Source: Ilex aquifolium
Lineage: Eukaryota; Streptophyta; Magnoliopsida; Aquifoliales; Aquifoliaceae
DNA length: 64,000 bases
Direction: 5' to 3'
NCBI GenBank assembly: GCA_951799425.1
Contig: OX637395.1
Coordinates: 12,316,451 to 12,380,450 of the forward strand
Part shown: positions 10,082-21,480 of the stretch, in pieces
Layout of the letters: every line of letters starts with the position of its first letter
How positions within the stretch are numbered: the first letter of the stretch is position 1
Translations under genes and position numbers: made by a program
The notes under the pieces: generated by a model
Database searches by the model: none
Seen by the model: the letters and a program-made list of their open reading frames with translations, nothing else
Told to the model about the DNA's origin: nothing

Positions 10082-10580
10082 AAAAAAAAAAAAAAAAAAA
10101 GAGAAGCAGAGGGCAAGCAAACCAAGCAAAAAAAAAAAAAAAAAAGGAGGGAAGGAGAGTCCACGCCCAAGAGGGCGGCGCCCAAGCCAAAGAAAGGAAA
10201 AGACAAAAAAAAAAAAGGGAGAAGGGTCAGTGTCCATGCCCAAGGCAAAGAAGAAAGAAAGAAAAAAAAAAAAAAAAGAGAGGAAGGAGAGTCTCCACGC
10301 CCAAGAGGGCGACGCCCAGCACAAAGCAAAGAAGGAAAAAAAAAAAAGTGAAGACAATAGCCCACGCCCAAGAGAAGAGAAAAAAAAAAAAAAAGAGGTG
10401 AAGACTATTAGCCCACGCCCAGTGTCCACGCCCAAGCCAGGGGAAGAAAAAAGAAAAAAAAAAAAAAAAAAAGAAGGAGAGTCAGGTGGCGCCTAAGCCA
10501 AGAGAAAAGAAGAAAAAAAAAAAAAAAAAAAGTCAAAAAAGGTGGCGCCCAAGGAAACCAAAAAAAAAAAAAAAAAAAAA
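10082..10580 (+). repeat. Array of poly(A) runs alternating with GC-rich CACGCCCAAG units
   Basis: About ten A-runs of roughly 10-20 bases alternate with GC-rich spacers containing CCACGCCCAAG or GGCGCCCAAG. The same GC-rich motif occurs in the LTRs (GGCCACGCCCAAG). Lys-rich open frames across it are by-products of the A-runs. Confidence 0.85.
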
Positions 10581-10804
10581 GTTGAAAAGTCAAAAATAGT
10601 GGCTATGTATCTCTATATATAAAAATGTATGTATCTCTACATATGTATGTGTATATATATATATATATTCTTTATCTGATATCAAAAAATTTAGTGAGTC
10701 TCCCGAAGACGAAGGAGTTTCGTGGGGAGCAAAGAAAGACCTACCCGAGCAAAGGCAGAGTACATGCCCACAACCTCTTCCTCCCATAGAAGTCAGAAGC
10801 TTGG

Positions 10805-10819
10805 AGCATGGGGGGCAAA
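10805..10819 (+). other. Polypurine tract of the TR-GAG element
   Basis: AGCATGGGGGGCAAA directly precedes the TGACGAG start of the 3' LTR, as expected for the plus-strand primer site. Confidence 0.8.
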
Positions 10820-11788
10820 TGACGAGCCCGAAATTGACTGGGCCAAGCCCAACTTGAACGGACCAAGAAAACCCAAAGAAAATCCCGGAATTGAATAGCC
10901 TAAGTTACAGAGGGCATAAAGGGAAACCAAAAGTACGGCTGCCAATAGATACGGAGCACAAAATCCAAGCCCATGGACCAAGGGGTGACCACCCATGAGA
11001 GAGGCACTTTGGCCACGCCCAAGGGGGCGCCGCCTAGAGGTTGGCCACGCCCAAGGGGGCGCCTAGGAGGCTGGCCACGCCCAAGTGGGCGCCTGCCCAG
11101 TCCTGGCCTCCTCCTCCTTCCTGCCTTGGTCTCCTCCTCCCTTGCCTCCTGATTCCAATGAAGCCTCTTACGACTCAAGCCTAGCTCCCTCCAACTCAAG
11201 CCTGGTCCATCTCAGGACCACCTCCAAATCAAGCTTAGTCCATCTCAACACCACCTCCAAATCAAGCTTAGTCCATCTCAGCACCACCTCCGATGGAATA
11301 GGGGCACGATGGAGAAAATGTCGGGATACGCACCGGAGATCAAATCCTACCATACTTGTACTTACCAAAGTGGTGAAATCCTACCATAACTACACTTACC
11401 AAAATAGTGGTGACCGCCTCAACTCACCGCCTTAGTAAACCTATATAATGTAAGCTCTCTCCACTTGGAGAGGCATCTCATGATCTCATGATCTCATAAC
11501 CTACACACACCACACCTCTTACACCTCTACACCTCTACACATTACTCTCTCTCTCTCCCTCTCTCTCTCAAAGCTCTGTAACTCTCCGGAGTACCCTTAT
11601 TTATCAATAAAGAACACCGGTCATCGCTGCCATTCCAGAGAGTGGACGTAGGTCATCCGAGACCGAACCACTATAAATCCCTGTGTTAATTCTCTGTTTA
11701 TGGTTTTGATTCATTGATTGCTCATTAATTGTATCGTAACTCATACTTGACTGTTGATCTTACACAAAGACAATTTTGTGCATCATCA
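10820..11788 (+). repeat. 3' LTR of TR-GAG element
   Basis: A 969-bp near copy of 5529-6503 with the same TG start, CA end, TATATAA (11442) and AATAAA (11606). The right target duplication ATATC follows at 11789-11793. Confidence 0.93.
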
Positions 11789-11793
11789 ATATC

Positions 11794-12965
11794 TTTGACA
11801 ATTTGGTTGGAATTGTTTGTGATAAAATGAAGTAATTTTCTGTCAATTTTTTGTTATTTATATTTTGATTCCTTTCGGTTGAAGGAGTCATATAAATCAT
11901 TACAAGAAATACATTGTATATCGTAATTTTATATTATTTTGGATTAACATTCTTGATTGTAAATGTTCCATCGCCTAATCTATTGATAGGAAAAGGGAGT
12001 TATGAAGAGTTCATATGATTTTTAGAAATTTTGATCTTATTCCATGTTAATTTTTTAGGATGTATACATGCTATTAAATAGCATCACTGGTGGGTGGTGA
12101 GTTTGTACATTTGTCTGTTATGTGACATAAAAACAATTGCAACATGCTACTCATTCATCACAATAGTGGTAGCATACTGCTATTTGACAGAAAAATATGG
12201 AGTAACGTTCCTAATTATTCCTCAATTCTATATTCATATTGATATGCTTTTTATTATAACACATCATACAAAATATCTTAAAGATAGGATGACACAACAA
12301 AAAAAAAAGTGATTTTTAACACTTCTCTAGAGGTAAGACTTTCGTCGCCAGTAGAAAACATATTTGCGGTCTTTTGGGTTCAAAACTTATGTATGATGCA
12401 TTCATCTAATGATTAGAATAGGGTTTCTTGATTTCATGTTTCCATGGATATCACATCTTATTCTCCATATTTGCTCTTGATCTTGAACTTAGACTTCTTC
12501 AATATTAATGATCTTATTCTCCATATTTGCTCTTGATCTTGAACTTAGACTTCTTCAATATTAATGTACGCTGGTTTCATCTTCTTACCAGTGGCGGGGG
12601 TATATTTGCTAGACCAAAAACGCTTGGGGTAATGTTACTTAAACCTAATTTACTGACTTAATTTGTTGACTCAATCAATCACTGTTAGTGGATTGCAGTC
12701 AGTCCTACTGGTTAGAATCAGCTACTAATACAATGATGTGATGAATTAAGTCCAAATAGTATTATTGTTAAATAAGTAATATTATTCTATTTTTGTATAA
12801 TTTTAAAATCAAATGCTTTGTTTATTTCTCTTCACTTAATTGTTTCATGATATTTTCGTATCCTTTAAAATCATGAATATTTAAAAATCACGTCCAAATA
12901 GTTTAATAAATAAATCGACGATCTCATATGTAAGAATAAACATAAAAGTATAATTCAAAATAATT
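11794..12965. other. Non-coding AT-rich DNA, part of an older Helitron
   Basis: No gene is recognisable. The segment leads directly to a Helitron 3' end at 12966-12995, so it is probably the body of that element, interrupted by the LTR insertion. A perfect or near-perfect 56-bp tandem duplication lies at 12456-12567. Confidence 0.5.
12456..12567 (+). repeat. 56-bp tandem duplication (two copies)
   Basis: The unit starting TCTTATTCTCCATATTTGC at 12456 repeats at 12512 with essentially no change, ending at TTAATG. Confidence 0.9.
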
Positions 12966-12995
12966 CATGTGCAACGCACATGTGCATGAACTAGT
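12966..12995 (+). other. Helitron 3' terminus (second element, plus strand)
   Basis: Perfect stem CATGTGC/GCACATG with loop AAC (12966-12982), 8-nt spacer, CTAG at 12991-12994, host T. It has the same loop and spacing as the terminus at 4991-5020, so the same family with compensated stem changes. The 5' end is not located. Confidence 0.8.
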
Positions 12996-13487
12996 ATTTA
13001 TATACATATATACAATAAAAAACTAAAAGAAATTAGAATATACATCAACAGAGGGCCACTCAATATTTTTCTAAACGGCTTGTCAAATTATGTAAATGAC
13101 ATATAAACGAGTCATATCGTATACATTTCTTATAATTGGTTTTACCTATACCTAATTCGTTTATAATCGTATCGTGACGGGTCCACTCGTTTACTAAACA
13201 GGTGATTTAAGGAAGACTCAAACCCACTAATTTTATGTCGTGTTAACGGGTCGTGTCATATTTTGACATTCTTAATTTTGATATAAAAACTTGACTTTGT
13301 AGAGTTTAATTTTTTTTTCTTTGAACTAGAAATTGTCTTTTGATGTTAAACTACGTAATTTTATAAAATATTACTTGTAACATGAAAAATAGTTATTACC
13401 AATACAAATTTTTTTTTAGAGTTTTTATTTTTTAAACTATAAACTGTTTTTTAATCTAAAACAACATTTTAATGTTTTATGAAATAT
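12996..13487. other. AT-rich intergenic DNA
   Basis: No gene is seen. The stretch 13060-13280 has wording typical of dispersed plant repeats (CGGGTCGTGTCA-like segments), but I cannot set borders. Confidence 0.4.
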
Positions 13488-13763
13488 TATATACTACGGA
13501 AAAAATAGCTGTCATAAATATAAAAAATTCTTTTGAATTTATAAATATTATTTGAGGCAGGAAAAACAGCTGTCTCAAATACAAATTTTTTTTTCTTGAG
13601 TTTATGACACAATTTACGACAGAAAAAATAACTGCCATAAATATTAACACAAACACGCCTTTTGTGACGGCAAATACAGCAGTCACAAAAAATTGTCTCA
13701 AATACGTCTTTTGTGACGGCGAACACATCCGTCGTAAAAAATTTGTCACAAAACCCCTTATTC
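13488..13763 (-). mobile_element. CACTA-like transposon end with subterminal repeats
   Basis: Motifs such as TTTGTGACGGC, CTGTCATAAAT, CTGCCATAAAT and CCGTCGTAAA recur in both directions, each about 12-18 bp, as in subterminal regions of plant CACTA (En/Spm) elements. At the right border the minus strand reads CTACAAGAATAAGGGG, close to the CACTACAAGAAA terminus of the family but with the first two bases changed. The opposite end and a transposase are not identified. Confidence 0.45.
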
Positions 13764-14560
13764 TTGTAGTTATGGGTCACAGTCCAAGGGTACCTGTCGA
13801 GGATAGTTTGGGAATACAAGCTTTGTCAGCTACTAGATCCTGACCTTTTGGCTTATTTCTACAGTAGGTGATCGAGGTGCCTTGCCAAGTGCCTTGCTGC
13901 GTGCTTACTATAGCCATTGCCTCGGGAGAGTCATCTCCGCGGAAATGGCATGGCCCGCAAGCACCAAGATTCCTTCCGCAATGGTTGTGAACCCCGAGGG
14001 TGCCTCTTTGACGCCACATCAGCTTTCAACATGTTCTTGGTCTTGTCACGTGCCACCTTGTAATTGGAACGTGTGTCATTGTCATATTTGTTACTTACAC
14101 AATGCATATCTAAGATGAAAACAAAACATAAATAAAAAAACACATCTACGAATAAAATGAGATCTAAATGCTAGATACGACTATTGATATATGAAAAATC
14201 ACATATTAATTCACAATTCATTTCATTTATTCTCATTTCAAAATTTGGTGAATTAGTCAGAGGCATTTACAAGGTTTAGACAAGAGTATTAACAAAAGTA
14301 AGTATTGAATTGAAGTGTAGCTTTTCTTAGTTACTTACACATGTATTAGAATTTGAAAAGGCAGCAAGACATCTCATGTGCACGTTATAAGGCCAACATT
14401 TACCATTTTCACAATCAGTCTGGGTTAAGAATTTTATGATCATCTAGTGGCATTCCTAAACTTCTTTGACATGTGAGACTAAGACCGGTTAGCATGACTG
14501 TATTCAATTACTTTTCTCTTTTACAAACACTCTTCTTAATTTTTTACTCCTTCCATTATT
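13764..14560. other. Intergenic, including a GC-richer patch of unknown origin
   Basis: 13770-14060 is clearly less AT-rich than its surroundings, but no open frame there resembles a protein I know. The remainder is AT-rich with no recognisable gene. Confidence 0.4.
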
Positions 14561-14590
14561 ACTAGCAATGCATGATATGCGTTGCACGTG
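14561..14590 (-). other. Helitron 3' terminus (minus strand)
   Basis: Read on the minus strand: CACGTGC, loop AAC, a degenerate stem arm GCATATC, 8-nt spacer, CTAG (14562-14565), host T (A14561). The stem is partly decayed, so this is an older copy. Confidence 0.6.
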
Positions 14591-14978
14591 AACATATTTA
14601 TATAATAATTTTTTATAAAAAATTTAAATTATATGTGTAATTAAATTGAATAATAAATTATATAATTTTAAATAATTTTTATTTTAATCATTTTCAAACC
14701 TAATTATTGATTTATTCTACTCTTTGAGTATCTAATCTGTTATTTGTTTAGCTATCTCTCCAACTCCTTAGATATTTTCTCTTTTGTTTATAATGAATTT
14801 TTATTATAAAATTATCATTATTGAGTATTTGCATGTCTAATGATATGATAAATTTATTACATTTTTGTCAAATAAATTAATTAAATTGTAATATTATTAT
14901 TTGTATTGTAATAATATGATATTGTGGTATACCAAAAAAATTAACTATAACATATATTGAACTATAGAATAATAGAAT
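14591..14978. other. Very AT-rich DNA, probable Helitron body
   Basis: Nothing coding is visible. It lies between two Helitron 3' ends on the minus strand. Confidence 0.35.
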
Positions 14979-15005
14979 ACTAGCGGCACACTGTGCAATG
15001 CACAG
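14979..15005 (-). other. Helitron 3' terminus (minus strand, second)
   Basis: On the minus strand a perfect 6-bp stem (CTGTGC/GCACAG, 14991-15005) with a 3-nt loop, a 7-nt spacer and CTAG (14980-14983) before host T (A14979). Confidence 0.7.
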
Positions 15006-15336
15006 ACAATGGCCTTCGTTAATCATAAATATTTCTAAAAACAATATCACTATGCCATAGCAACAAAATGGAAACCATAATTTATTGAATAAAAAATCTA
15101 ATATCTTCATAAAATAAAAAATCATTCCCTCGTAAAATCGGAATTCATCTCTACCAATATGAATTCTAGATTATCCTAATATCTAATAACTTCAAACTCA
15201 CACTTTGAAAAAATCATAAGATGCATAATAACCAAAGTCATCACAAAGGACATAGAAATTATCCGTATACGTAAACACTCAAATATACCATACTAAACAA
15301 ATACGTTTAATCTTACATCGTGGAAAGAATATATTT

Positions 15337-16173
15337 TGATGATGCACAAAATTGTCTTTGGCAAGATCAACAGTCAAGTATGAATAGTAATGTAATTAAC
15401 GAGCAATTAATGAGCAATCAATGACAATCAATGAATCAAAACCATAAACAGAGAATTAACACAGGGACTTATAGTGGTTCGGTCTCGGATGACCTACGTC
15501 CACTCTCTGGAATGGCAGCGATGGCCGGTGTTTTTTATTAATGAATAAGAGTCACCGGAGTGTTACAGAGCTTTGAGAGAGGGGGAGCAATGTGTAGAGA
15601 TATAGGAGGTGTAGTGTGTGTAGATCATCAGATGCCTCTCCAAGTGGAGAGAACTTACATTATATAGGTTCACTAAGGCGGTGAGTTGAGGCGGTCACCA
15701 CTATTTTGGTAAGTGTAGTTATGGTAGGATTCTACCACTTTGGTAGGTACAGTTTTGGTAGGATTAGATCTCCGGTGCGTATCCCGATATTTTCTCCCTC
15801 GTGTCCCTATTCCGTCGGAGGAGGTCCTGAGCTGGACTAGGCTTGAATCGAAGGAGGCCTTCATGGAGTCAGGAGGCAAGGGAGGAGGAGACCAAGGCAG
15901 GAAGGAGGAGGAGACCAGGGCTAGGCAGGCGCCCCCTTGGGCGTGGCCAACCTCCATAGGCGGCGCCCCCTTGGGCGTGGCCAAGGTGCCTCCCATGGGC
16001 GGCGCCCCCTTGGTCCATGGACTTGGATTTTGTGGACTCCGTATTGTTTTACGGCCGCCTAATCCCCTTTATGCCATCCGTATTGTTTTACGGCCCAGCT
16101 CCGAATAGTATCTCCTTTGGGCTTTCTCGGTCCGTTCAAGTTGGGCTCAGCCTAGTCAAATTTGGACTCGTCA
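15337..16173 (-). mobile_element. Solo LTR of the TR-GAG family, reverse orientation
   Basis: An 837-bp sequence is the reverse complement of the 975-bp LTR at 5529. It starts TGATGATGCACAAAATTG and ends GGACTCGTCA. Both sides carry the same 5-bp duplication TATTT (15332-15336, 16174-16178), and no internal sequence remains, so it arose by recombination between two LTRs. It is shorter and more diverged than the full element (fewer of the 33-bp and CACGCCCAAG repeats), hence an older insertion. Confidence 0.9.
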
Positions 16174-16264
16174 TATTTTTTTATCCTGCTGGGCAGAGAC
16201 AACTGAAATCAATAAAAAAAATTCACAGCCCATCAGAGATGTATATCCAACCTATTGGAACATA

Positions 16265-16486
16265 GCTCTGAAATCATTTGTTGGTTTTGTATAATGGATA
16301 ATTAACAAAAATAATAATTATTGGAAGATGGGAATTCAAATAAAGATAGGAAAACAATAAAAGCATGACATAAAGATATAACGTAATTCAATACAGTATA
16401 CCCACCTTGGTACATCGTAACTACATTCACGGACTAAAAATCTATATTGATGTATTATTCACTAGAAAAACTGGTTATCTAGTAAC
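16265..16486 (-). repeat. Possible copia LTR start with tRNA-iMet-like primer site (minus strand)
   Basis: On the minus strand TGATTTCAGAGC (about 16265-16276) resembles the plant initiator-Met primer site TGGTATCAGAGC with two mismatches. Next to it the plus strand begins TGTTGG (16279), a typical copia LTR edge. The LTR would run on past the hAT-like insertion to somewhere near 25100. Borders are not proven. Confidence 0.4.
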
Positions 16487-18672
16487 AGGGGCGGAGCCAA
16501 AAAATCGTTTCTAGGTGGGCATCAAACATTTTAACAAGATTTTAATTTTTTTTTTTCTCAAAATTTACAAAAGTAAGATAATAAATTTATTTTTTTGATT
16601 ATGCTACTTTTAATACTTCAAATTTTCCTTAAAGACAAAATGCCAAAATTAGGTAAGCACAGTGTATAAAATTAAAACAAAACAAAAAATTAATTATAAG
16701 CCTTTTGTTCCAAAAAAAAAAATTTCGTGCCATTTGAAAGCATTTAACCTCAACGAATTTTCTCAATGTAGGCATTCAAAATCAAGCACCCAACAATATT
16801 CACAATTGATTAAGAATCAAACAATAAAATATTGGAGATGGAAGGAAAATATTTATCGAATTATCATTGTTATTGAATGAAGATATTTGCGATTTCAAGA
16901 ATCAATGAGACCTCTGATGGGTTACGCTACAACTATAGGAGGAGTTTAAGAAGTCTTTAAACACATTATTGTAATACCAACTTAAATAAAATAATTTTAA
17001 GAAAAAAAGAATTCTACATGAGCTTGAACTGATAATAGTAATTTGATGCACACATGCTTTGCACGTGAACCTTTGAAATATATAATTAAGTTAGCATTAT
17101 TAACTTATACATTGAGATTAGAATATGATAATTAGTATAGTATCTATTAGCACCTTTTCGTATGATGCTCAAACCAATTAAGAGAAATTTCATTCAAATT
17201 AAATATTTAGAAATACATGACATCATCTTTGAGCTGAATATATTGCATATCAATGGAGGTGGAAAATTGATTAAAGGTCAATTTCTTAACCAAATGCAAA
17301 ATTATTAAAATTAAAATAAAACAAAAAATTGAGGTGGAAAATTGAAGTCTCACTCCATTTGTAGCAATCAAATTTATAGTCCAAATCTATTGGATAGAGT
17401 GAAGAACATCAAAAATATATTGCATAAGTTCTCGGTTTTGGTTAAACATGCATTACACATTAGAAAATACTAATTTCTCAAGATGTTCTAAGCTAATGTA
17501 TACCAAATTTGTCCCTTTTATTTGTTCATGGGTATGTGAAATGTTGGTTTGCAAGACTGATGAAAGTTTGTTCACGATGTCTAGTAGCTTGGAAGAATGA
17601 TTCATGTGTACAGATGAGGGTCCAATAACAGTATCTCCTCCAAATATAGTGAAAAGCTAAAGGAGCATGTAAGAAGAATAGCCAAATTAATGTGTGAATT
17701 ATAATGTTGTTGCTATTGCAAGTTTGTGAAAACATCGATTTGGATACATGTCATACTCTTTTAGCCAGTGTTCTACTGTCTTATTATCATGTTGGATTGA
17801 TTTTAACCATTTGATGTCATTGCATGTGGTGAGAACCACCACTTCTTACCAGTATAGTGATATTTTGAGACCAACCAAATTGTGAGTAGCATTTGAGCTA
17901 TGTTATTGTTATACATTTCTCAGATTTACCCCCATTTTAAGTTGAAATATAAATTACACAATGTAACTCTTACATATTACATCCATAAAAATTACTTCGT
18001 TTCATAGAAAGTCTCAAAGGCTCTTATTGTCCTATCTCTCCTTGGTTGAATAAAGGATCAACTCTGTAACAGTATGTAACCATGATGATCGAAAAAAATG
18101 ACATCCTACTTTCTTTATTCTTATTAAATACCATAGGTTGTAAAACCGCATATTATATAATCATGAGCAAGATTTTTTTGCCATACACAACTGGATGCAC
18201 ACATGAACCTAGTTTAGATTACTTGGAACAACTTTTATTTGTATGGACTTAGATGAAGATACATATCATGATACAAATTATTTAAACATGACTATTTAGT
18301 GGCAGATACTCAAATAAAAAATGCATTAGTTTAGTATCACATGCGAAAGCTGGAATCAAACTTAAAACCATCCGTGTTCTTAGAAATGATCAATCATAGT
18401 CCTCAAGAAACAATTGAGTTTGAGAATACCAAATAAAGAGTAAGTTTGAAAACGTCAAACACCTGAATTGAGTTATAAGATTCAGAACTAATTAGTCTTT
18501 GACTTTGCTCCATTAGTTAGATACATGACCCAAGCATACCTCAATTCAGAATGTTAGAGGTTATCTTATTGATCAGCAAGTCTAGAATGATATACTGTAA
18601 CAAAGGAGACCCAGGCTTGTATGTCAGACCCATTGAACAATAATAGCAATACAAAAATGGCAGGAAACAAAA

Positions 18673-18673
<1 letters not shown>

Positions 18674-18709
<36 letters not shown>
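18674..18709. repeat. (CA)n microsatellite
   Basis: About 17 uninterrupted CA units after an A-run. Confidence 0.95.
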
Positions 18710-18712
<3 letters not shown>

Positions 18713-19619
18713 AGGGTCTATTAACATGGAAATTGATGGCTCTTTTTTTCTTTTTCCATTTTGAATCATGTTTCCTAGATCATCAAAGTTGTGTAGCCAA
18801 TTAAAGCCATCAATTGGCTCATCTCTTGCATTACCATTGCGGACAATATATAACATTTAGGAAATTTTAAAGTTAAGAAGCAATTTCGAGAAAAATCTGA
18901 ATAAGTCGTGGTTATCAGAAAGATTGACAAATTCACCAAACCACAAGGACCAACCATTTTTTATTCGGTTGAGGATGCCAATACAAATCATTCAACTATT
19001 GAAGCCATTCATAAACTCAAAATCTGTGAAATGGCAAAAGGTTCAATCCATGTATAGTAATGCCGTAATTATTTCTTTTATGTTCCTAAGCACTATGATA
19101 AGCACAACAATTTGTCAACTAACATGAAAAAATGAAATGTAGACATATAAATAGATGAAATACAACTAACCTTAAACCTTATATTGTTATACCTGAATGT
19201 TTCTATATTGGTTTGCTAATCCAAGAAAGACAACAATTTTTATTAGAGGACTGTTGTCGAGTGTTGATTACTGATAATCGCTTCGTAACATTAAAACTAA
19301 CCTGACAAGTTTATCACTAATTCAGATACAAAGATGCCCAAATATAACTCTTTTAGAACAAAACTAATGTTGAGCACTACAGTAAACAACATACAACCAA
19401 CCAACATGGCATACGACATATGGAATATCCATGACAATTTAGCCTTCCTGCCTTCATTAGGTGGAGAAAATGTCAAGCAGGAAGGTTCCACTTAGGCTGC
19501 AGTTTTCTATTTGATTGTGTAATAGGAATCCTCCTCAATGATATCAACCTATATTTCACTGCATTGACAATTTTCAATTTGGACACATACCCAATTAATA
19601 TAGTTATTTTATAAGGTCA

Positions 19620-20309
19620 CTAGAAATTACCCGTGCCTAAAGACACTATGCAACACTAAAAAAATCGCAAAAGCCCAAATCACATCAATGTAAAAAATGA
19701 CATAATATTTAGCGAGAAATTTAATGGGAGAATTATACAACTTTAAACCAATCACCTAATACATCAGAACCTAACAAAACAACTCTCGTTAATTTTCCAG
19801 TTTCACAAACATAACATAAAATAGTAGTCTTTTTACCACTAATTAGTAATTAAATTGACAAAAACAATTAGTCAAAATATCACATACACCATAACTAAAA
19901 TAAATTTAATTACAATAGAAAGTAAGTAAGCAAGGAAGAGAGTGTTTACGATTATCAAAAATTTAGAACCCAATTCAGATCAATCCAAATATCGTCATTT
20001 TAAAGTGTAACTTGTCAAAAAAATATATTAAGTCAAATTTTAATGACTTTTTAAGAAACTAAAAAAAAAATTATAAATCCACAAATATAAAAACCTATAC
20101 TGTTAAAAATCACCCAGCTATAAACACTAACACGAACACACACAAAAATATTGTCACTCTAAAATCACACAGGCATGAACACTGATACATGAACACACAC
20201 AGGCACATACACACAAAAAAAAACCCAAAACACACAATGACACACACAAACTGCTAACAAAACACACACACAGGAACACACAGGCGCACACACACACATG
20301 AGCACACAG

Positions 20310-20343
<34 letters not shown>

Positions 20344-21480
20344 CTATATAGAGTCACTCTAAAATTAGACATGAACACACACACACATGAACACGCACAC
20401 AGGCACACACACACATGCATAGTTAGAGAGAAAGAAAGAGAGATAAAGGAAGAACACAAACACACACACATGAACACAAACACACACACACATGAACACA
20501 CACACAGTGACTCTAAAACCAGACATGAACACACACACAAACACGCACACAGGCACACACACACAGGCATACACATGAAACAGGCACACATACACAGGCA
20601 CAGTTAGAGAGATAGATAGAGAGAGAGAAGATCAAAAATGAACACACACACATACATGAACACGCACACAGTGACTCTACAATGAGAAATAGACACACAC
20701 ACACACAGTGACTCTAAAATCAGAAATAAACACACACACACACATGAACACGCACACAGGCACACACACACAGTGAATCTAAAATCATACATGAACACAT
20801 ACACACACATGAACACACACACACACAGAGGCACACACATGAAACAGGAACACACACATAGTGACTCTAAAATCAGACATGAACACACACACACATGCAC
20901 AGTTAGAGAGAGAGAGAGAAGATTTAGAGGGAGATAGATACCTGGACTGCTTGTTGTGGTTCGATGTGTGTTGCAGGTGCAAGGTAGAGACAGAGAGGAA
21001 GGGAGAGAGGTAGAGTTGTTGTGAGAGTTAGAGTTACTAGAGAGATAAGGGAAGATAGATTGTTTTTAAAAAATGAGAGAGAGTTAGAGGAGAAAGGAGT
21101 CTCGGCAAAGAGAAAGGGAGAGATGTAGAGTTACTGTGAGAGTTAGAGTTGCTGGGGAAATAAGGAAAGATAGCTTTTTTTAAAAAAAATGAGAGAGAGA
21201 GTTAGAGGAGATGGGAGTCTCGGGTAGCATATAGGTTATTTTTAAAAATGGGTGTGGCAGGGAGAGAGTAATGGTATCAGATAGAAAGATAGGAAGATAA
21301 AGTTAGATAAGAGTAGGATTGTTTGTATCAGTTAGTATGAGATAAGGGGAGATAGTTAGATGAGAGATAAGAGTGTTAGAAAAATTTGGTATGAGAATCG
21401 TTGGATCAATAATCGTGAAGCGATCTGAACCGCGAAAAGATAAAGACAAAGAAACCTAACTACTTTATTATATAAATTTT
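19620..21480 (-). mobile_element. Probable Helitron, minus strand, carrying the CA-rich minisatellite
   Basis: The 3' side on the minus strand reads GGCACGGGTAATTTCTAG then T, with a decayed hairpin (CCGTGCC/AGACAC on plus at about 19632-19646). The far end at about 21455-21480 reads on minus TTTATATAATAAAGTAG, close to the TCTATATAATAAA-type 5' start seen at 24294, though the leading TC is not clear. No protein is encoded. Confidence 0.45.
20140..20910. repeat. CA-rich higher-order minisatellite
   Basis: Blocks of (CA)n are interrupted in a recurring order by GTGACTCTAAAATCAGA, ATGAACACAC, AGGCACACAC and AGTTAGAGAGAGA. The GTGACTCTAAAA block appears at least five times. All frames through it give Cys/Val or His/Thr-rich nonsense. 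Confidence 0.9.

Larger units (their letters stand above)
5529..11788 (+). mobile_element. Young non-autonomous LTR retrotransposon (TR-GAG type, Tat-like gag)
   Basis: The element is complete: TG...CA LTRs (5529-6503 and 10820-11788), a TGGCGCC-type primer binding site at 6507, a purine tract GGGGGGCAAA just before the 3' LTR, and a 5-bp duplication ATATC on both sides (5524-5528, 11789-11793). The only coding region is a single gag ORF (6568-8148). The 2.7 kb that should hold protease, RT, RNase H and integrase holds tandem repeats and A-run arrays instead. It must therefore borrow pol functions from a relative. By eye the LTRs differ by about 10 substitutions plus a CT-repeat length change, near 1 percent, which points to recent insertion. 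A reversed solo LTR of the same family lies at 15337-16173. Confidence 0.92.

Noticed and set aside
9858-10496. Lys-rich open frame of 212 codons and its overlapping partners
   Set aside because: Composition comes from A-runs in a tandem array; several frames are open at once on both strands, so no coding signal.
13604-14118. Short open frames in the GC-richer patch at 13770-14060
   Set aside because: No recognisable motif, no codon-like pattern and frames overlap on both strands.
17040-17075. Possible Helitron end (GCACACATGCTTTGCACGTG)
   Set aside because: A stem-like word exists but no CTRR-T terminus lies at the proper distance.
20154-20900. Overlapping Cys/Val-rich open frames on the minus strand
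   Set aside because: They are translations of (CA)n minisatellite; all frames are open because the repeat lacks stops.
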